A DNA stretch of 64,000 nucleotides. It comes from an uncultured Roseobacter sp. (GTDB taxonomy: Bacteria > Pseudomonadota > Alphaproteobacteria > Rhodobacterales > Rhodobacteraceae). The notes beneath the pieces are model-generated. The model made no database searches, was not told where the DNA came from, and worked only from the letters and a program-made list of their open reading frames with translations. The position numbers and the translations under genes are program-made. Shown here piece by piece: positions 1 through 8,784 of this stretch (position 1 is its first letter; every line of letters starts with the position of its first letter). The stretch is taken from NCBI RefSeq assembly GCF_947499265.1, contig NZ_CANMNK010000007.1, positions 62,001 to 126,000 on the forward strand, written 5' to 3'.

Positions 1-89
1 AGGACAGCTGGGAAGCCGCCGAGGACAACATGGCCGAAAAACGCAGCCGGTTCCGCCGGTGGTGGGCCGCCAAGCGCCGCGGATACTAG
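1..89 (+). CDS. C-terminal end of a truncated unknown gene
   Basis: The window opens inside a reading frame (codons from base 3) that ends in TAG at 87-89. The visible tail of 28 residues is rich in Arg, Lys and Trp (it contains RFRRWW and ends KRRGY). Its stop codon overlaps the stop of the convergent HIT gene, which is typical of the tight gene packing here. Too little is visible to name a family; it could also be a chance open frame. Confidence 0.4.
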   Translation, partial: DSWEAAEDNMAEKRSRFRRWWAAKRRGY

Positions 90-463
90 GCTTTTGCCAG
101 CATCCGCCCCAACGCACGCCCGCCCAGAATGTGCACGTGCAGATGCGGCACTTCCTGCACGCCGTCCGCCCCGGCATTTGAGATCATACGAAACCCATCG
201 CCGGCGGCGAGGGTGACGCCTTCCATGCGGCACACCTCGCCGATGGCGCGGGTGTAATCGACAATCTCCGCCTCCGATGCCTCAGCGGCAAAGTGGTCGT
301 AACTGATATAGGGTCCTTTGGGGATCACCAGCACATGTGTGGGCGCCTGCGGATAAAGATCGCGGAAGGCAAGGCTGTGGTCCGTTTCCAGCACAGTCGT
401 ATTCGGAATTTCGCCGCGCAGGATCTTGGCGAAGATGTTCTGATCATCGTAGGCGTAGCTCAT
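86..463 (-). CDS. HIT family hydrolase (HinT-like)
   Basis: Small 125-residue histidine-triad protein, the usual size for HinT-type purine nucleoside phosphoramidases acting on AMP-linked substrates in the cytoplasm. The N-terminus carries the family signature around residues 10-20 (FAKILRGEIP), and the catalytic triad HLHVHILGG is near residue 107, preceded by QEVP. The start at 463 gives a standard HIT N-terminus. It lies 9 bp downstream of the glycosyltransferase gene on the same strand, so the two may be co-transcribed, but no functional link is evident. Family assignment is firm; the substrate is inferred from the family. Confidence 0.93.
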   Translation of the reverse strand: MSYAYDDQNIFAKILRGEIPNTTVLETDHSLAFRDLYPQAPTHVLVIPKGPYISYDHFAAEASEAEIVDYTRAIGEVCRMEGVTLAAGDGFRMISNAGADGVQEVPHLHVHILGGRALGRMLAKA

Positions 464-472
464 ATAGGCTCC

Positions 473-2050
473 TCAATCGGCAAACAGATGCGGGTTGCCT
501 GCAATCTCGCGCGCGGCATCGGGCGAGATTGACAGGAATTCGGCCAGCGCCTGCGCATTGTCATCCATGTCACCGGATTCACGAATGCGGCTGTAGTTTT
601 TGAAATCCGCATCGCGAATGCGGTCGCTTTCGAAGATCATGTCGTTGCGAATGGTCGGCAGCAGGCGTTCGAGCGTCTCAGACGAGGTCTGCTCGCCTGC
701 CAGCCCGACACGCATGGCGTGCCCGATCAGATAATCATCGGTGAAACTACACTCGATCTCGAGCAGTCGGGTCACGGATCTGTCGGCGGCGAAATCCTGC
801 AGCAGCTCGATGTTGCCGGGATCCATGCAGACGATCATGCGGTCCGTCTCGTAGAAATCAAACAGCATCCGCATCAAGGCGCGCCGGTGGCGCGTGCGTT
901 TTTCCAGCGAGGTCTGGATGCCGCCAAGGTCGGGCAGGGGCGTGTCTTCTTCGTTAAAGAGATATTCGACCGCAGGCACATTTGTCGTCTGTCTGATCCG
1001 CTCCAACACGCGTTTGGCCACGTGCCATTTCTTGCAGACCACAACCAGCAATTCGCGTTCGCGGCCAAGGGTCGATTCCGTTTCCCAGAACCGCGAAGCA
1101 AAGCGGCGACCGATCCGGCCCCGACCCGTCAGGAACTTGAACAGACTGGGACCTTCTCCCGAAATCTGGAAATGCACGCCCGATGCCGCATAGAGCAGTC
1201 CAAGGCGACGTTTGAGATCCCGTGCTTCGGGGCTGATCTTGCGGGCAAAAAGGTAGTCCTGACTGATCAGCATGTCGTAGTGATCGTTATAGAACGTCAC
1301 CGGCATCCCATAATCCGTGAACATCAGGAAGGTCAGGGTGCGGCTGCGGATCTCCGGTTCAGGCACAAGATGGGGCACGATGGTCTGAAAGAAGGTCTCG
1401 TCCGGGATCCAGGTGGTCGAAAAAAATCGCATCACGTCGCGGCGTTCTTTGATGAAAGCCAGCACCTTTTCCACGGTTTCTCGGCGCAGGCACCACCATT
1501 GGCTGCCGATCCTGATCTGGATGTCGTCGGGCAGGGTGCGCTGCAGTTTCAACCGGCGTTGCAGCTCCATCGAGGCGTAGAAAAGCGGCTTGTTTTTGCG
1601 CTCGTTAAAGAAGTGGCGGTAGATCAACCGCTCCTCCTTCATACCGGTCTTGATCCAGTCACTTTCGAAATAATCGAAGTTTTCAATGAAATCCGCATCG
1701 TTTTCACCAAGAAACTGATGCGTATATTCGGCGGTCTTGATGGCCATGCAATCGCCCGACAGCATGTAGAAATGCGTCGCGCGCGGATAGGCCTCGACCG
1801 CCGCCTGCACCGCGTTCAGAGTGGCCTGAACCAGGGACCACTCGCCCCAGCCGCATTTCACGCGGCGTTTGACGAAGGTTACATTTGCGTTCCCATTCAA
1901 GGCCTTGCGGATTTTGTCGTAGTGATCGGGGTTGGCGCGCGCATCAAAATGGACCGCCATGTAGTCGCCTGCCGCGGTCAAGCGCTCCGCTTGCCGGATG
2001 ATGGCATCGGGATCTTTATGGCACAAAAGGATAAAGGCGATCTTTGCCAC
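473..2050 (-). CDS. GT14-type (core-2/I-branching) glycosyltransferase with a long C-terminal domain
   Basis: Putative beta-1,6-N-acetylglucosaminyltransferase-like protein of about 525 residues. The N-terminus AKIAFILLCHKDPD is the usual opening of bacterial GT14 (Branch family) proteins, followed by YMAVHFDARA, a WGEWSLV segment and LSGDCMAI. The C-terminal ~240 residues form a second domain often seen in roseobacters (I think DUF5928). The open frame continues upstream to 2224, but homology starts at the GTG at 2048-2050, so I start there; the Shine-Dalgarno sequence is weak. It is divergent from a sulfotransferase across a 143-bp AT-rich gap, suggesting joint work on a surface glycan. Donor and acceptor are unknown. 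Confidence 0.82.
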   Translation of the reverse strand: MAKIAFILLCHKDPDAIIRQAERLTAAGDYMAVHFDARANPDHYDKIRKALNGNANVTFVKRRVKCGWGEWSLVQATLNAVQAAVEAYPRATHFYMLSGDCMAIKTAEYTHQFLGENDADFIENFDYFESDWIKTGMKEERLIYRHFFNERKNKPLFYASMELQRRLKLQRTLPDDIQIRIGSQWWCLRRETVEKVLAFIKERRDVMRFFSTTWIPDETFFQTIVPHLVPEPEIRSRTLTFLMFTDYGMPVTFYNDHYDMLISQDYLFARKISPEARDLKRRLGLLYAASGVHFQISGEGPSLFKFLTGRGRIGRRFASRFWETESTLGRERELLVVVCKKWHVAKRVLERIRQTTNVPAVEYLFNEEDTPLPDLGGIQTSLEKRTRHRRALMRMLFDFYETDRMIVCMDPGNIELLQDFAADRSVTRLLEIECSFTDDYLIGHAMRVGLAGEQTSSETLERLLPTIRNDMIFESDRIRDADFKNYSRIRESGDMDDNAQALAEFLSISPDAAREIAGNPHLFAD

Positions 2051-2193
2051 GATGAAACTGGTCTGCTCTTTTTTCTGCCACTCTATACTTTGATAAGCAT
2101 GAAGGCGCATTGAATAAACTGTATTTTTTTGCTTTTTTCGCAACCAACACGTGCTGCGTTCCCAAACGCGCCGGTCGAGCAGGAGTACGACAG

Positions 2194-3012
2194 ATGGGTT
2201 TTCCCGGAACCTGGATGACCACAAGTCAAAGCATGGTGTACCGTGTGGTGCCCAAATGTGCCTGCTCCACCATTGGTCAGATCATGTATTATTCCGACCA
2301 CGGAGAGTTCTTTGAGGGCGACATTCACGATGCAAAAGAGGGGCTGCACAAATGGGCGCTGGAGGACAGCCAGGCACCGATCACCGACAATGTGCAACAG
2401 CACAAATCCTATGCTTTCACCTGCGTGCGCAATCCTTACACGCGGATTCTAAGCTCCTTCTTTGACAAGATTTGCGGGATTCAACGCAACGGCAAGCGGT
2501 ATCGCGGCAATCTGGTGCCCCAGCTGGCACAAAAATACGGGATCGACGTGGGGGGCGACGACGGTGAGGGCGCGTTTGATCAGATCGCTTCGTTCAGGCG
2601 GTTTTTGCTGTTCGCGCGGGACACCATAAAGTTCCGCAAACCCATGGACCCGGATATCCACTGGTCCGCCATGTCCGGTCATGTCAGCACCTTTATCGTG
2701 AATGGCGGGACCTATGACAAAATAGTCTGGACGGAGCAGTTCAATGACGGGATGCAGGATGTTCTAAAAGCCATTGAGACACCTTTCCCGATCACGCTGG
2801 ACAAGGTGCCGAGGTTCAATGAGAGCGAAGGGCACGGCCCCAAACGTATCCATGCGGTCGAGGATTATTTCGACGATCTGTCGATGCATCTGGTCTATGA
2901 GATTTACAAACGCGATTTCGAACTATTCAAATATGACTTTGAAAATCCGGGCAACAAGCTGCCCCTCAGCGAGATCGACCTCGACGAAGTGCACGCCAAG
3001 CTGGGCGACTGA
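2194..3012 (+). CDS. Sulfotransferase family 2 protein
   Basis: Predicted PAPS-dependent carbohydrate sulfotransferase of 272 residues. The 5'-phosphosulfate loop is visible as VPKCACSTIGQIM near residues 19-31, and the 3'-phosphate site as RNPYTRILSSF near residue 80. The family transfers sulfate from PAPS to sugar hydroxyls. The frame is open from 2110, but the ATG at 2194 is preceded by CAGGAG at good spacing and removes an atypical Cys-rich leader, so it is preferred. No signal peptide is seen. It is divergently paired with the GT14-like gene, which makes a sulfated exopolysaccharide or lipid-linked glycan a reasonable inference. Confidence 0.82.
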   Translation: MGFPGTWMTTSQSMVYRVVPKCACSTIGQIMYYSDHGEFFEGDIHDAKEGLHKWALEDSQAPITDNVQQHKSYAFTCVRNPYTRILSSFFDKICGIQRNGKRYRGNLVPQLAQKYGIDVGGDDGEGAFDQIASFRRFLLFARDTIKFRKPMDPDIHWSAMSGHVSTFIVNGGTYDKIVWTEQFNDGMQDVLKAIETPFPITLDKVPRFNESEGHGPKRIHAVEDYFDDLSMHLVYEIYKRDFELFKYDFENPGNKLPLSEIDLDEVHAKLGD

Positions 3013-3020
3013 TCACAGCC

Positions 3021-3914
3021 TCAGGAACCGCTGAACGGCCCCAACACACTGGTGCGGTGATCGACCTGGAAGATGTGATTGTAGAGCTGTGCCACCCATT
3101 GCTTGCCCTCCATCGTCTGTTCCAGGTGCCCCAGTGCCGGCCCGATGAGCGGCTGCACCTGTGACCAGAAAAAATCGGGGAATTTCTCCATCAGGTCCAC
3201 CGCGCTTTCATAGCCCAACTGCTCGGCCATGCCGGTTTCCTGAAATTCCAGGAACAGCGCACCGATTTTGCGGTGATAAAACGGATCGGCCATCTGCCCA
3301 ATCAGATCGGCGGCACGCACCAGCGCAGGTTCGCTCGAGGTGGAGTGATAATAGGGGTCGTCGGGGACCGGAAATCGCGTGTAGTCCACGGCCGTTGCTA
3401 TTCGTTCTTCGTCAATCAGAACCGATTCTGAAAATCGCTTGCGCGCGTACATCATACCCCGGTCGACATGGTAGGGCGCAAGGAAGGCATCCGAGCCACC
3501 GCGCGGCGGTGTGATTGTATTTCCCTCAGCGTCGATCACAACCGTCGATCCTTTATCACCTTCGCAAATGTCGCGCAGGTACCCGATGTCATGGACCAGC
3601 AGAGAGATGATATAGTGCAGCCAGTCACGCGGCTGGATGGCCTCGGTCACCAGTCTGCCGCGCATGATCTGTTGGCCGACCAGTGTGACCATAATGGTGT
3701 GTTCCGCGTTGTGATAGAGCGCGTCAGAATTTGCGAGACGTTCGAGGACCATCTTGGCGCAGCCATTGATGTAGGCGGCATATTCGGGGTCGCGACCCGA
3801 GAAATACTGGAGAAACGTCTCCGACAGATGTTCGCCGAAAGAAGACGCCAGCGTTGCCGTCGGATTAAACATCGGGAGCTCCCGGTCAATTGTCGTTAGA
3901 TCGTCATACAACAT
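3021..3914 (-). CDS. HD-domain metal-dependent phosphohydrolase
   Basis: About 297 residues with an HD phosphohydrolase fold: YHNAEHT (first metal His), LLVHDIGYLRD (the HD pair), APYHVDRGMMYARK and RAADLIGQMADPFY. HD proteins of this type hydrolyse phosphomonoesters or (cyclic) nucleotides with divalent metals; the substrate cannot be read from sequence. The frame is open to 4010. Start candidates are ATG at 3914 (chosen) and ATG at 3872, the latter preceded by a GGGAG. It is divergent from smpB and convergent with the sulfotransferase, with no operon partner. Confidence 0.8.
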   Translation of the reverse strand: MLYDDLTTIDRELPMFNPTATLASSFGEHLSETFLQYFSGRDPEYAAYINGCAKMVLERLANSDALYHNAEHTIMVTLVGQQIMRGRLVTEAIQPRDWLHYIISLLVHDIGYLRDICEGDKGSTVVIDAEGNTITPPRGGSDAFLAPYHVDRGMMYARKRFSESVLIDEERIATAVDYTRFPVPDDPYYHSTSSEPALVRAADLIGQMADPFYHRKIGALFLEFQETGMAEQLGYESAVDLMEKFPDFFWSQVQPLIGPALGHLEQTMEGKQWVAQLYNHIFQVDHRTSVLGPFSGS

Positions 3915-4034
3915 TTTATTGTGAACGCCTAATGGGAGAGTGTCACGATCAGAAAACACGTTTTGGGTGCTGTCCTTTGCTGTTGAGACCGGGCCAACTT
4001 GCGCCTTCACGCGTCTGGGATTACATCACCAAGT

Positions 4035-4523
4035 ATGGCCCAGGTAAAATCTGCATCAAAGTCCGATCCCAACTACAAAGTCGTGGCCGAAAACCGGCGT
4101 GCGCGCTTTGACTATGCGATCGAGGAAGACATCGAATGCGGGATCATTCTGGAAGGATCAGAAGTGAAGTCGCTGCGGATGGGCGGGGCGAATATCGCGG
4201 AGAGCTATGCTGCGGTCGAGGAGGGGGAACTGTGGTTGGTCAACAGCTACATCGCCCCCTACAAGCAAGCGAAAACCTTCCAGCACGATGAACGGCGCCG
4301 CCGCAAATTACTGGTCTCGCGCAAGCAGCTGTCGGACTTCTGGAATGCGACTCAACGCAAAGGCATGACATTGGTGCCGCTGGTGCTTTACTTCAATCAC
4401 CGGGGCATGGCGAAGATCAAAATCGGCGTCGCCAAAGGTAAAAAGCTGCACGACAAACGGGAGACGGCGGCCAAGCGGGACTGGTCGCGTCAGAAGTCGC
4501 GGCTGATGAAGGATCACGGCTAG
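4035..4523 (+). CDS. smpB: SsrA-binding protein SmpB
   Basis: Small basic 162-residue protein that binds tmRNA and delivers it to stalled ribosomes for trans-translation. Seen: [15 protein letters not shown] at the N-terminus, the [18 protein letters not shown] strand, the APYKQA segment, and a Lys/Arg-rich C-terminal tail ([18 protein letters not shown]) that inserts into the mRNA channel in characterised SmpB. The frame opens at 3999 but the family start is the ATG at 4035. No ssrA (tmRNA) gene is recognisable nearby. Confidence 0.97.
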   Translation: MAQVKSASKSDPNYKVVAENRRARFDYAIEEDIECGIILEGSEVKSLRMGGANIAESYAAVEEGELWLVNSYIAPYKQAKTFQHDERRRRKLLVSRKQLSDFWNATQRKGMTLVPLVLYFNHRGMAKIKIGVAKGKKLHDKRETAAKRDWSRQKSRLMKDHG

Positions 4524-4667
4524 GAAAAACCCGCTCTGGCGCTGCTCAGATCCGCCGGAAACGGGCGTCTTGTCATGCGGGCTGCTGGCCATCGCTGCGC
4601 AAGTGGACTTGATACCAAAGCCCGTGGGCGGTACCCAGAGTTTGATTTGCACCGCCGGGAGACTCGC

Positions 4668-5522
4668 ATGGCTGATGATCCAAAAACACTGGTGTCCACC
4701 GCATGGTTGGCCCAACACCTGAAAGATCCCGATTTGCGGATTTTGGATGCCTCCTGGTATCTGCCCGAAGCGGGCCGCGATGCGCGCGCCGAATACGATG
4801 CGGGGCACATTCCGGGCACCCGGTTTTTCGACATTGACGAGATTTCGGATCACCGCTCCGATCTGCCGCATATGGCGCCGCCCGTTGAGAAATTCATGTC
4901 GCGTCTGCGCGCGATGGGCGTGGGAGATGGGCATCAGGTTGTGGTCTACGATGGGGCCGGGCTGCTGTCGGCCGCCCGCGTCTGGTGGCTTTTCCGTCTG
5001 ATGGGGCAGGAAAACGTGGCCGTGCTGGACGGTGGATTTCCCAAATGGCAAGCGGAGGGGCATCCGGTGGAGGACATGCCACCGATCATCCGCGACCGTC
5101 ACATGACCGTGCGGATGCAGAACCAGTTGGTGCGCGATGTCACGCAGGTCTCCTCTGCGTCCAAGCTTGGCGATCATGTGATCGTTGACGCCCGCGCCGC
5201 CCTGCGGTTTCGTGGAGAAGCGCCGGAGCCGCGTGATGGGCTGCGCGCCGGTCACATCCCGGGGTCGCGCAACGTGCCCTATGCGGACCTGCTGAACGCT
5301 GACAAGACGATGAAAGACCCCGAGGCCTGCCGCGCGATCTTTGACGCCGCTGGTGTTGATTTGACGATGCCCATCATCACTTCCTGTGGGTCCGGCGTGA
5401 CCGCGGCCATTCTGGCACTGGCGCTGGAACGTCTGGGCCATGCGCATTGGTCGCTTTATGATGGATCCTGGGCCGAATGGGGCATGTTTCCCACGGTACC
5501 TGTCGCAACCGGAGACGCTTGA
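4668..5522 (+). CDS. sseA: 3-mercaptopyruvate sulfurtransferase
   Basis: Two-domain rhodanese of 284 residues. The N-terminal inactive domain (about 10-150) contains the DAGHIPGTRFFDID motif, and the C-terminal domain (about 165-284) contains GHIPGSRN and the catalytic loop CGSGVTA near residue 243. CG(S/T)GVT marks mercaptopyruvate sulfurtransferases rather than thiosulfate sulfurtransferases. The ATG at 4668 has GGGAG upstream and matches the family length of about 280. Its TGA overlaps the ATG of the aminotransferase by one base. That pairing fits the enzyme's role, since transamination of cysteine yields 3-mercaptopyruvate. Confidence 0.93.
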   Translation: MADDPKTLVSTAWLAQHLKDPDLRILDASWYLPEAGRDARAEYDAGHIPGTRFFDIDEISDHRSDLPHMAPPVEKFMSRLRAMGVGDGHQVVVYDGAGLLSAARVWWLFRLMGQENVAVLDGGFPKWQAEGHPVEDMPPIIRDRHMTVRMQNQLVRDVTQVSSASKLGDHVIVDARAALRFRGEAPEPRDGLRAGHIPGSRNVPYADLLNADKTMKDPEACRAIFDAAGVDLTMPIITSCGSGVTAAILALALERLGHAHWSLYDGSWAEWGMFPTVPVATGDA

Positions 5523-6706
5523 TGTTTGAAACCCTGGAAAAACGACCTGCCGATGGCATTCTTGCCCTGATGCAGATGTACAAGGACGACCCGCGCCAGA
5601 CCAAGATTGATCTGGGCGTAGGGGTCTACAAGGATGCAACGGGCCTGACACCCGTGATGCGTGCGATCAAAACCGCAGAGCAACAGCTTTGGGAACAGGA
5701 AAACACCAAGGTCTACACCGGACTGGCGGGCGATCCTGCGTTTTCGGACGCGATGATTAAGCTTGTCTTGTCCGACGCCGTGGCGCGCGACACCATCGCA
5801 GCGGTCGCAACGCCGGGCGGCACAGGTGCCGTGCGGCAGGCCTTTGAACTGATCCAAATGGCGCGACCTGAGGCGCGGGTTTTCGTATCCGACCCAACCT
5901 GGCCAAACCACATTTCGATTCTGGGGTATCTTGGCATCGAGGTGGTGCGGTACCGGTACTTTGACGATGAAAGCCGCGGTGTCGATTTCGATGGCATGAT
6001 GGAAGACCTGCGGCAGGCCAAGGCGGGCGATGTCGTGCTGCTGCACGGCTGTTGTCATAACCCGACGGGTGCAAACCTGAACATGACGGAATGGCAGGCG
6101 GTTGTGGAGGTGTTGAACGACACCGGTGCCGTGCCGATGATCGATATTGCGTATCAGGGGTTCGGAGATGGTCTGGAGGAAGATGCAGCGGCAACGCGTC
6201 TGGTTGCCGCGTCGGTGCCGGAGTGCCTGATTGCCGCCAGCTGCTCGAAGAACTTCGGCATTTACCGCGAAAGGACCGGCCTGTTGATGGCGGTGAGCCA
6301 GAATGCGGAGGCCCGCAAGCTGCATCAGGACACGCTGGCGTTTCTGAACCGGCAGAATTTTTCTTTCCCGCCGGATCATGGGGCGCGGTTGGTGACGATG
6401 ATTCTGAACGATGAGGCGCTGCGCAAAGACTGGATGGCTGAGGTTGAAGAGGTGCGCAGCAGCATGCTGGGCTTGCGGACCCAATTGGCCAATGAGTTGC
6501 AGCGCCTGTCCGGATCTGACCGGTTTGGTTTTATTGCGCAGCACCGGGGGATGTTTTCCCGACTGGGTACGACCCCGCAAAAGGTCGAGGAGATGCGGGA
6601 GAAAAACGGCATTTACATGGTGGCGGACAGTCGCATGAACATTGCGGGGCTGAACGCCGAAACCGTGCCGATTCTGGCCAAGGCGATCATCGACGCGGGT
6701 GTCTGA
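5522..6706 (+). CDS. tyrB: Aspartate/aromatic amino acid aminotransferase (class I)
   Basis: PLP enzyme of 394 residues, the AspC/TyrB family length. Seen: N-terminal FETLEKRPADGIL and DLGVGVYKDATGLTPVM, cofactor motif CCHNPTGANL near residue 180, the Schiff-base lysine in SCSKNFGIYRERTG (about K243), and a C-terminal HRGMFSRLG substrate-arginine region. It interconverts aspartate, phenylalanine or tyrosine with their 2-oxo acids. It is translationally coupled to sseA (GGAG, then TGATG). Whether aspartate or aromatic substrates dominate cannot be decided here, so the symbol is a family label. Confidence 0.88.
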   Translation: MFETLEKRPADGILALMQMYKDDPRQTKIDLGVGVYKDATGLTPVMRAIKTAEQQLWEQENTKVYTGLAGDPAFSDAMIKLVLSDAVARDTIAAVATPGGTGAVRQAFELIQMARPEARVFVSDPTWPNHISILGYLGIEVVRYRYFDDESRGVDFDGMMEDLRQAKAGDVVLLHGCCHNPTGANLNMTEWQAVVEVLNDTGAVPMIDIAYQGFGDGLEEDAAATRLVAASVPECLIAASCSKNFGIYRERTGLLMAVSQNAEARKLHQDTLAFLNRQNFSFPPDHGARLVTMILNDEALRKDWMAEVEEVRSSMLGLRTQLANELQRLSGSDRFGFIAQHRGMFSRLGTTPQKVEEMREKNGIYMVADSRMNIAGLNAETVPILAKAIIDAGV

Positions 6707-6733
6707 TGTTCGGCGCGGAGGGTAAGAGGTATT

Positions 6734-6766
6734 GGCCTCCGGCGGGGATACTTAGTGCCAAAAGAA
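6734..6766. repeat. Intergenic REP-like repeat, copy 1 (diverged)
   Basis: GGCCTCCGGCGGGGATAC followed by TTAGTGCCAAAAGAA resembles the short palindromic repeat I know from Rhodobacteraceae intergenic regions (CTCCGGCGGGNGTATTT...GCCA..AAGAAG). A second copy lies at 44165-44224. The shared core is (C)CGGGGATA.TT...GCCA.AAGAA. Confidence 0.5.
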
Positions 6767-6794
6767 TGTGGGGCCGCATGGCTGTTTGCAAAAG

Positions 6795-6824
6795 AAAGCC
6801 CGGGCGCGAAGGCCCGGGCTTTTT
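6795..6824. terminator. Bidirectional intrinsic terminator
   Basis: An 11-bp stem AAAGCCCGGGC / GCCCGGGCTTT with a 6-nt loop (GCGAAG) is flanked by T runs on both strands. It lies between the convergent aminotransferase (ends 6706) and amtB (ends 6843) and can serve both. Confidence 0.85.
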
Positions 6825-6842
6825 AGTTTGTTCTGAAAGGGC

Positions 6843-8162
6843 TTATCCCTTGGAGAAGTCCGGATAGGCTTCCATACCTAGTTCGCTGGTGTCGAGTCCG
6901 TTTATCTCAGCCTCTTCGCTGACGCGAATACCCATGGTGGCCTTCAGGATGGACCAGACGATGAGGCTGGCCACGAAGGTGAAGACACCGTAGCCAATGA
7001 TCCCCATCAATTGCGTACCGAGGCTGGCGTCGCCGTAGAAGATGACGGCGATGGTGCCCCAGATGCCCGCCAGAAGGTGAACGGGGATTGCGCCAACCAC
7101 ATCGTCGATCTTGAACTTGTCCAGCATCGGGACTGCGAAGACCACGATCACGCCACCAATGGCGCCAATCCAGAGCGCGCCGAAGAGCGTGGGCGCCAGG
7201 GGTTCGGCGGTGATGGAGACGAGGCCCGCAAGCGCGCCGTTGAGCACCATGGTCAGATCGACTTTCTTGTACATGACCTGCGTCAGGATCAGAGCTGTTA
7301 CAGCACCGGCAGCCGCCGCCATATTGGTGTTGGCGAAGATGCGCGAGACGTCGGACACATCACCGACAGTGCCCATCGCAAGCTGCGAGCCACCGTTGAA
7401 ACCGAACCAGCCGAGCCACAGGATGAACGTCCCCAGGGTCGCCAGCGCCAGGTTGGAGCCGGGCATCGGGTTCACGCGGCCGTCCTTGTACTTGCCCAGA
7501 CGCGGACCAAGCACGATGGCACCGGCCAGAGCGGCCCAACCGCCAACCGAGTGCACGACGGTGGAACCGGCGAAGTCGGAGAAGCCTGCTTCGGACAGCC
7601 AGCCGCCACCCCACTGCCAGGAGCCGGAGATCGGATACATGACGCCTGTGAGGATGATCACGAAGACCAGGAATGGCCAGAGCTTGATCCGCTCGGCCAG
7701 TGCACCTGACACAATCGATGCTGTGGCGGCGACAAAGACCAGCTGGAAGAAGAAGTCCGACCCGATGGAGGCATAATCCAGTGCTGCATCCGCAGCCGCA
7801 ACACCGACTGGGTCAAGCGTTGTTGTGGAGAAGAATGGGCCCACCCAACCGGCAATGATCCAGCCGTCGCCAGGGTACATCAGGTTGAAACCGATGAGCC
7901 AATACATTATCGCGGCAAACGAATAGAGCGCGATGTTCTTGGTCAGCTGCATGGTCACGTTCTTGGACCGCACGAGGCCCGCTTCGAGCATCGCGAAGCC
8001 TGCGGCCATGAAGAAGACCAGGAAGCCAGCCACGAGGAACAGGAGCGTTGTCATGATATACGGGCCGATTTCATCGAAGCCCGGTGCCGCGTCCTGTGCG
8101 AGAGCCAGCGTCGGCAGCGCGGTGAGCGCCGCTGCGATGGCGAATGTTTTGAGGTTTTTCAT
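6843..8162 (-). CDS. amtB: Ammonium transporter AmtB
   Basis: Inner-membrane ammonium channel of 439 residues. A cleavable signal peptide (MKNLKTFAIAAALTALPTLALA) precedes eleven predicted hydrophobic helices. Family signatures include MYWLIGFNLMY, the periplasmic-gate region, DFAGSTVVHSVGGWAALAGA with the pore His, and a second pore His in IPVHLLAGIWGT. The C-terminal tail binds GlnK in characterised AmtB. It lies 27 bp downstream of glnK on the same strand, the classic glnK-amtB operon, normally induced under nitrogen limitation by NtrC. I could not find a convincing sigma-54 promoter upstream. Confidence 0.97.
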   Translation of the reverse strand: MKNLKTFAIAAALTALPTLALAQDAAPGFDEIGPYIMTTLLFLVAGFLVFFMAAGFAMLEAGLVRSKNVTMQLTKNIALYSFAAIMYWLIGFNLMYPGDGWIIAGWVGPFFSTTTLDPVGVAAADAALDYASIGSDFFFQLVFVAATASIVSGALAERIKLWPFLVFVIILTGVMYPISGSWQWGGGWLSEAGFSDFAGSTVVHSVGGWAALAGAIVLGPRLGKYKDGRVNPMPGSNLALATLGTFILWLGWFGFNGGSQLAMGTVGDVSDVSRIFANTNMAAAAGAVTALILTQVMYKKVDLTMVLNGALAGLVSITAEPLAPTLFGALWIGAIGGVIVVFAVPMLDKFKIDDVVGAIPVHLLAGIWGTIAVIFYGDASLGTQLMGIIGYGVFTFVASLIVWSILKATMGIRVSEEAEINGLDTSELGMEAYPDFSKG

Positions 8163-8189
8163 AAGTCTTATCCCTAAGCTACAGCGGCT

Positions 8190-8691
<502 letters not shown>

Positions 8692-8784
8692 ACAAATAAT
8701 GATCTTTCGTACTGCCACCACCTCAACAATTCCGTCCAGCCGGGGTAAGCTGCACAAAACAACACTGGGCCGGGCAGGTTCTTC

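Noticed and set aside
719..2113. A 464-codon + strand open frame opposite the glycosyltransferase
   Set aside because: Same explanation: antisense to a recognised gene, with no recognisable protein motif.
4308..6580. Long minus-strand frames opposite smpB, sseA and the aminotransferase
   Set aside because: They cover three strongly supported genes and show no domains.
4035..6842. tmRNA (ssrA) expected near smpB
   Set aside because: I looked for a tRNA-Ala-like acceptor end and found none; the gene must be elsewhere.
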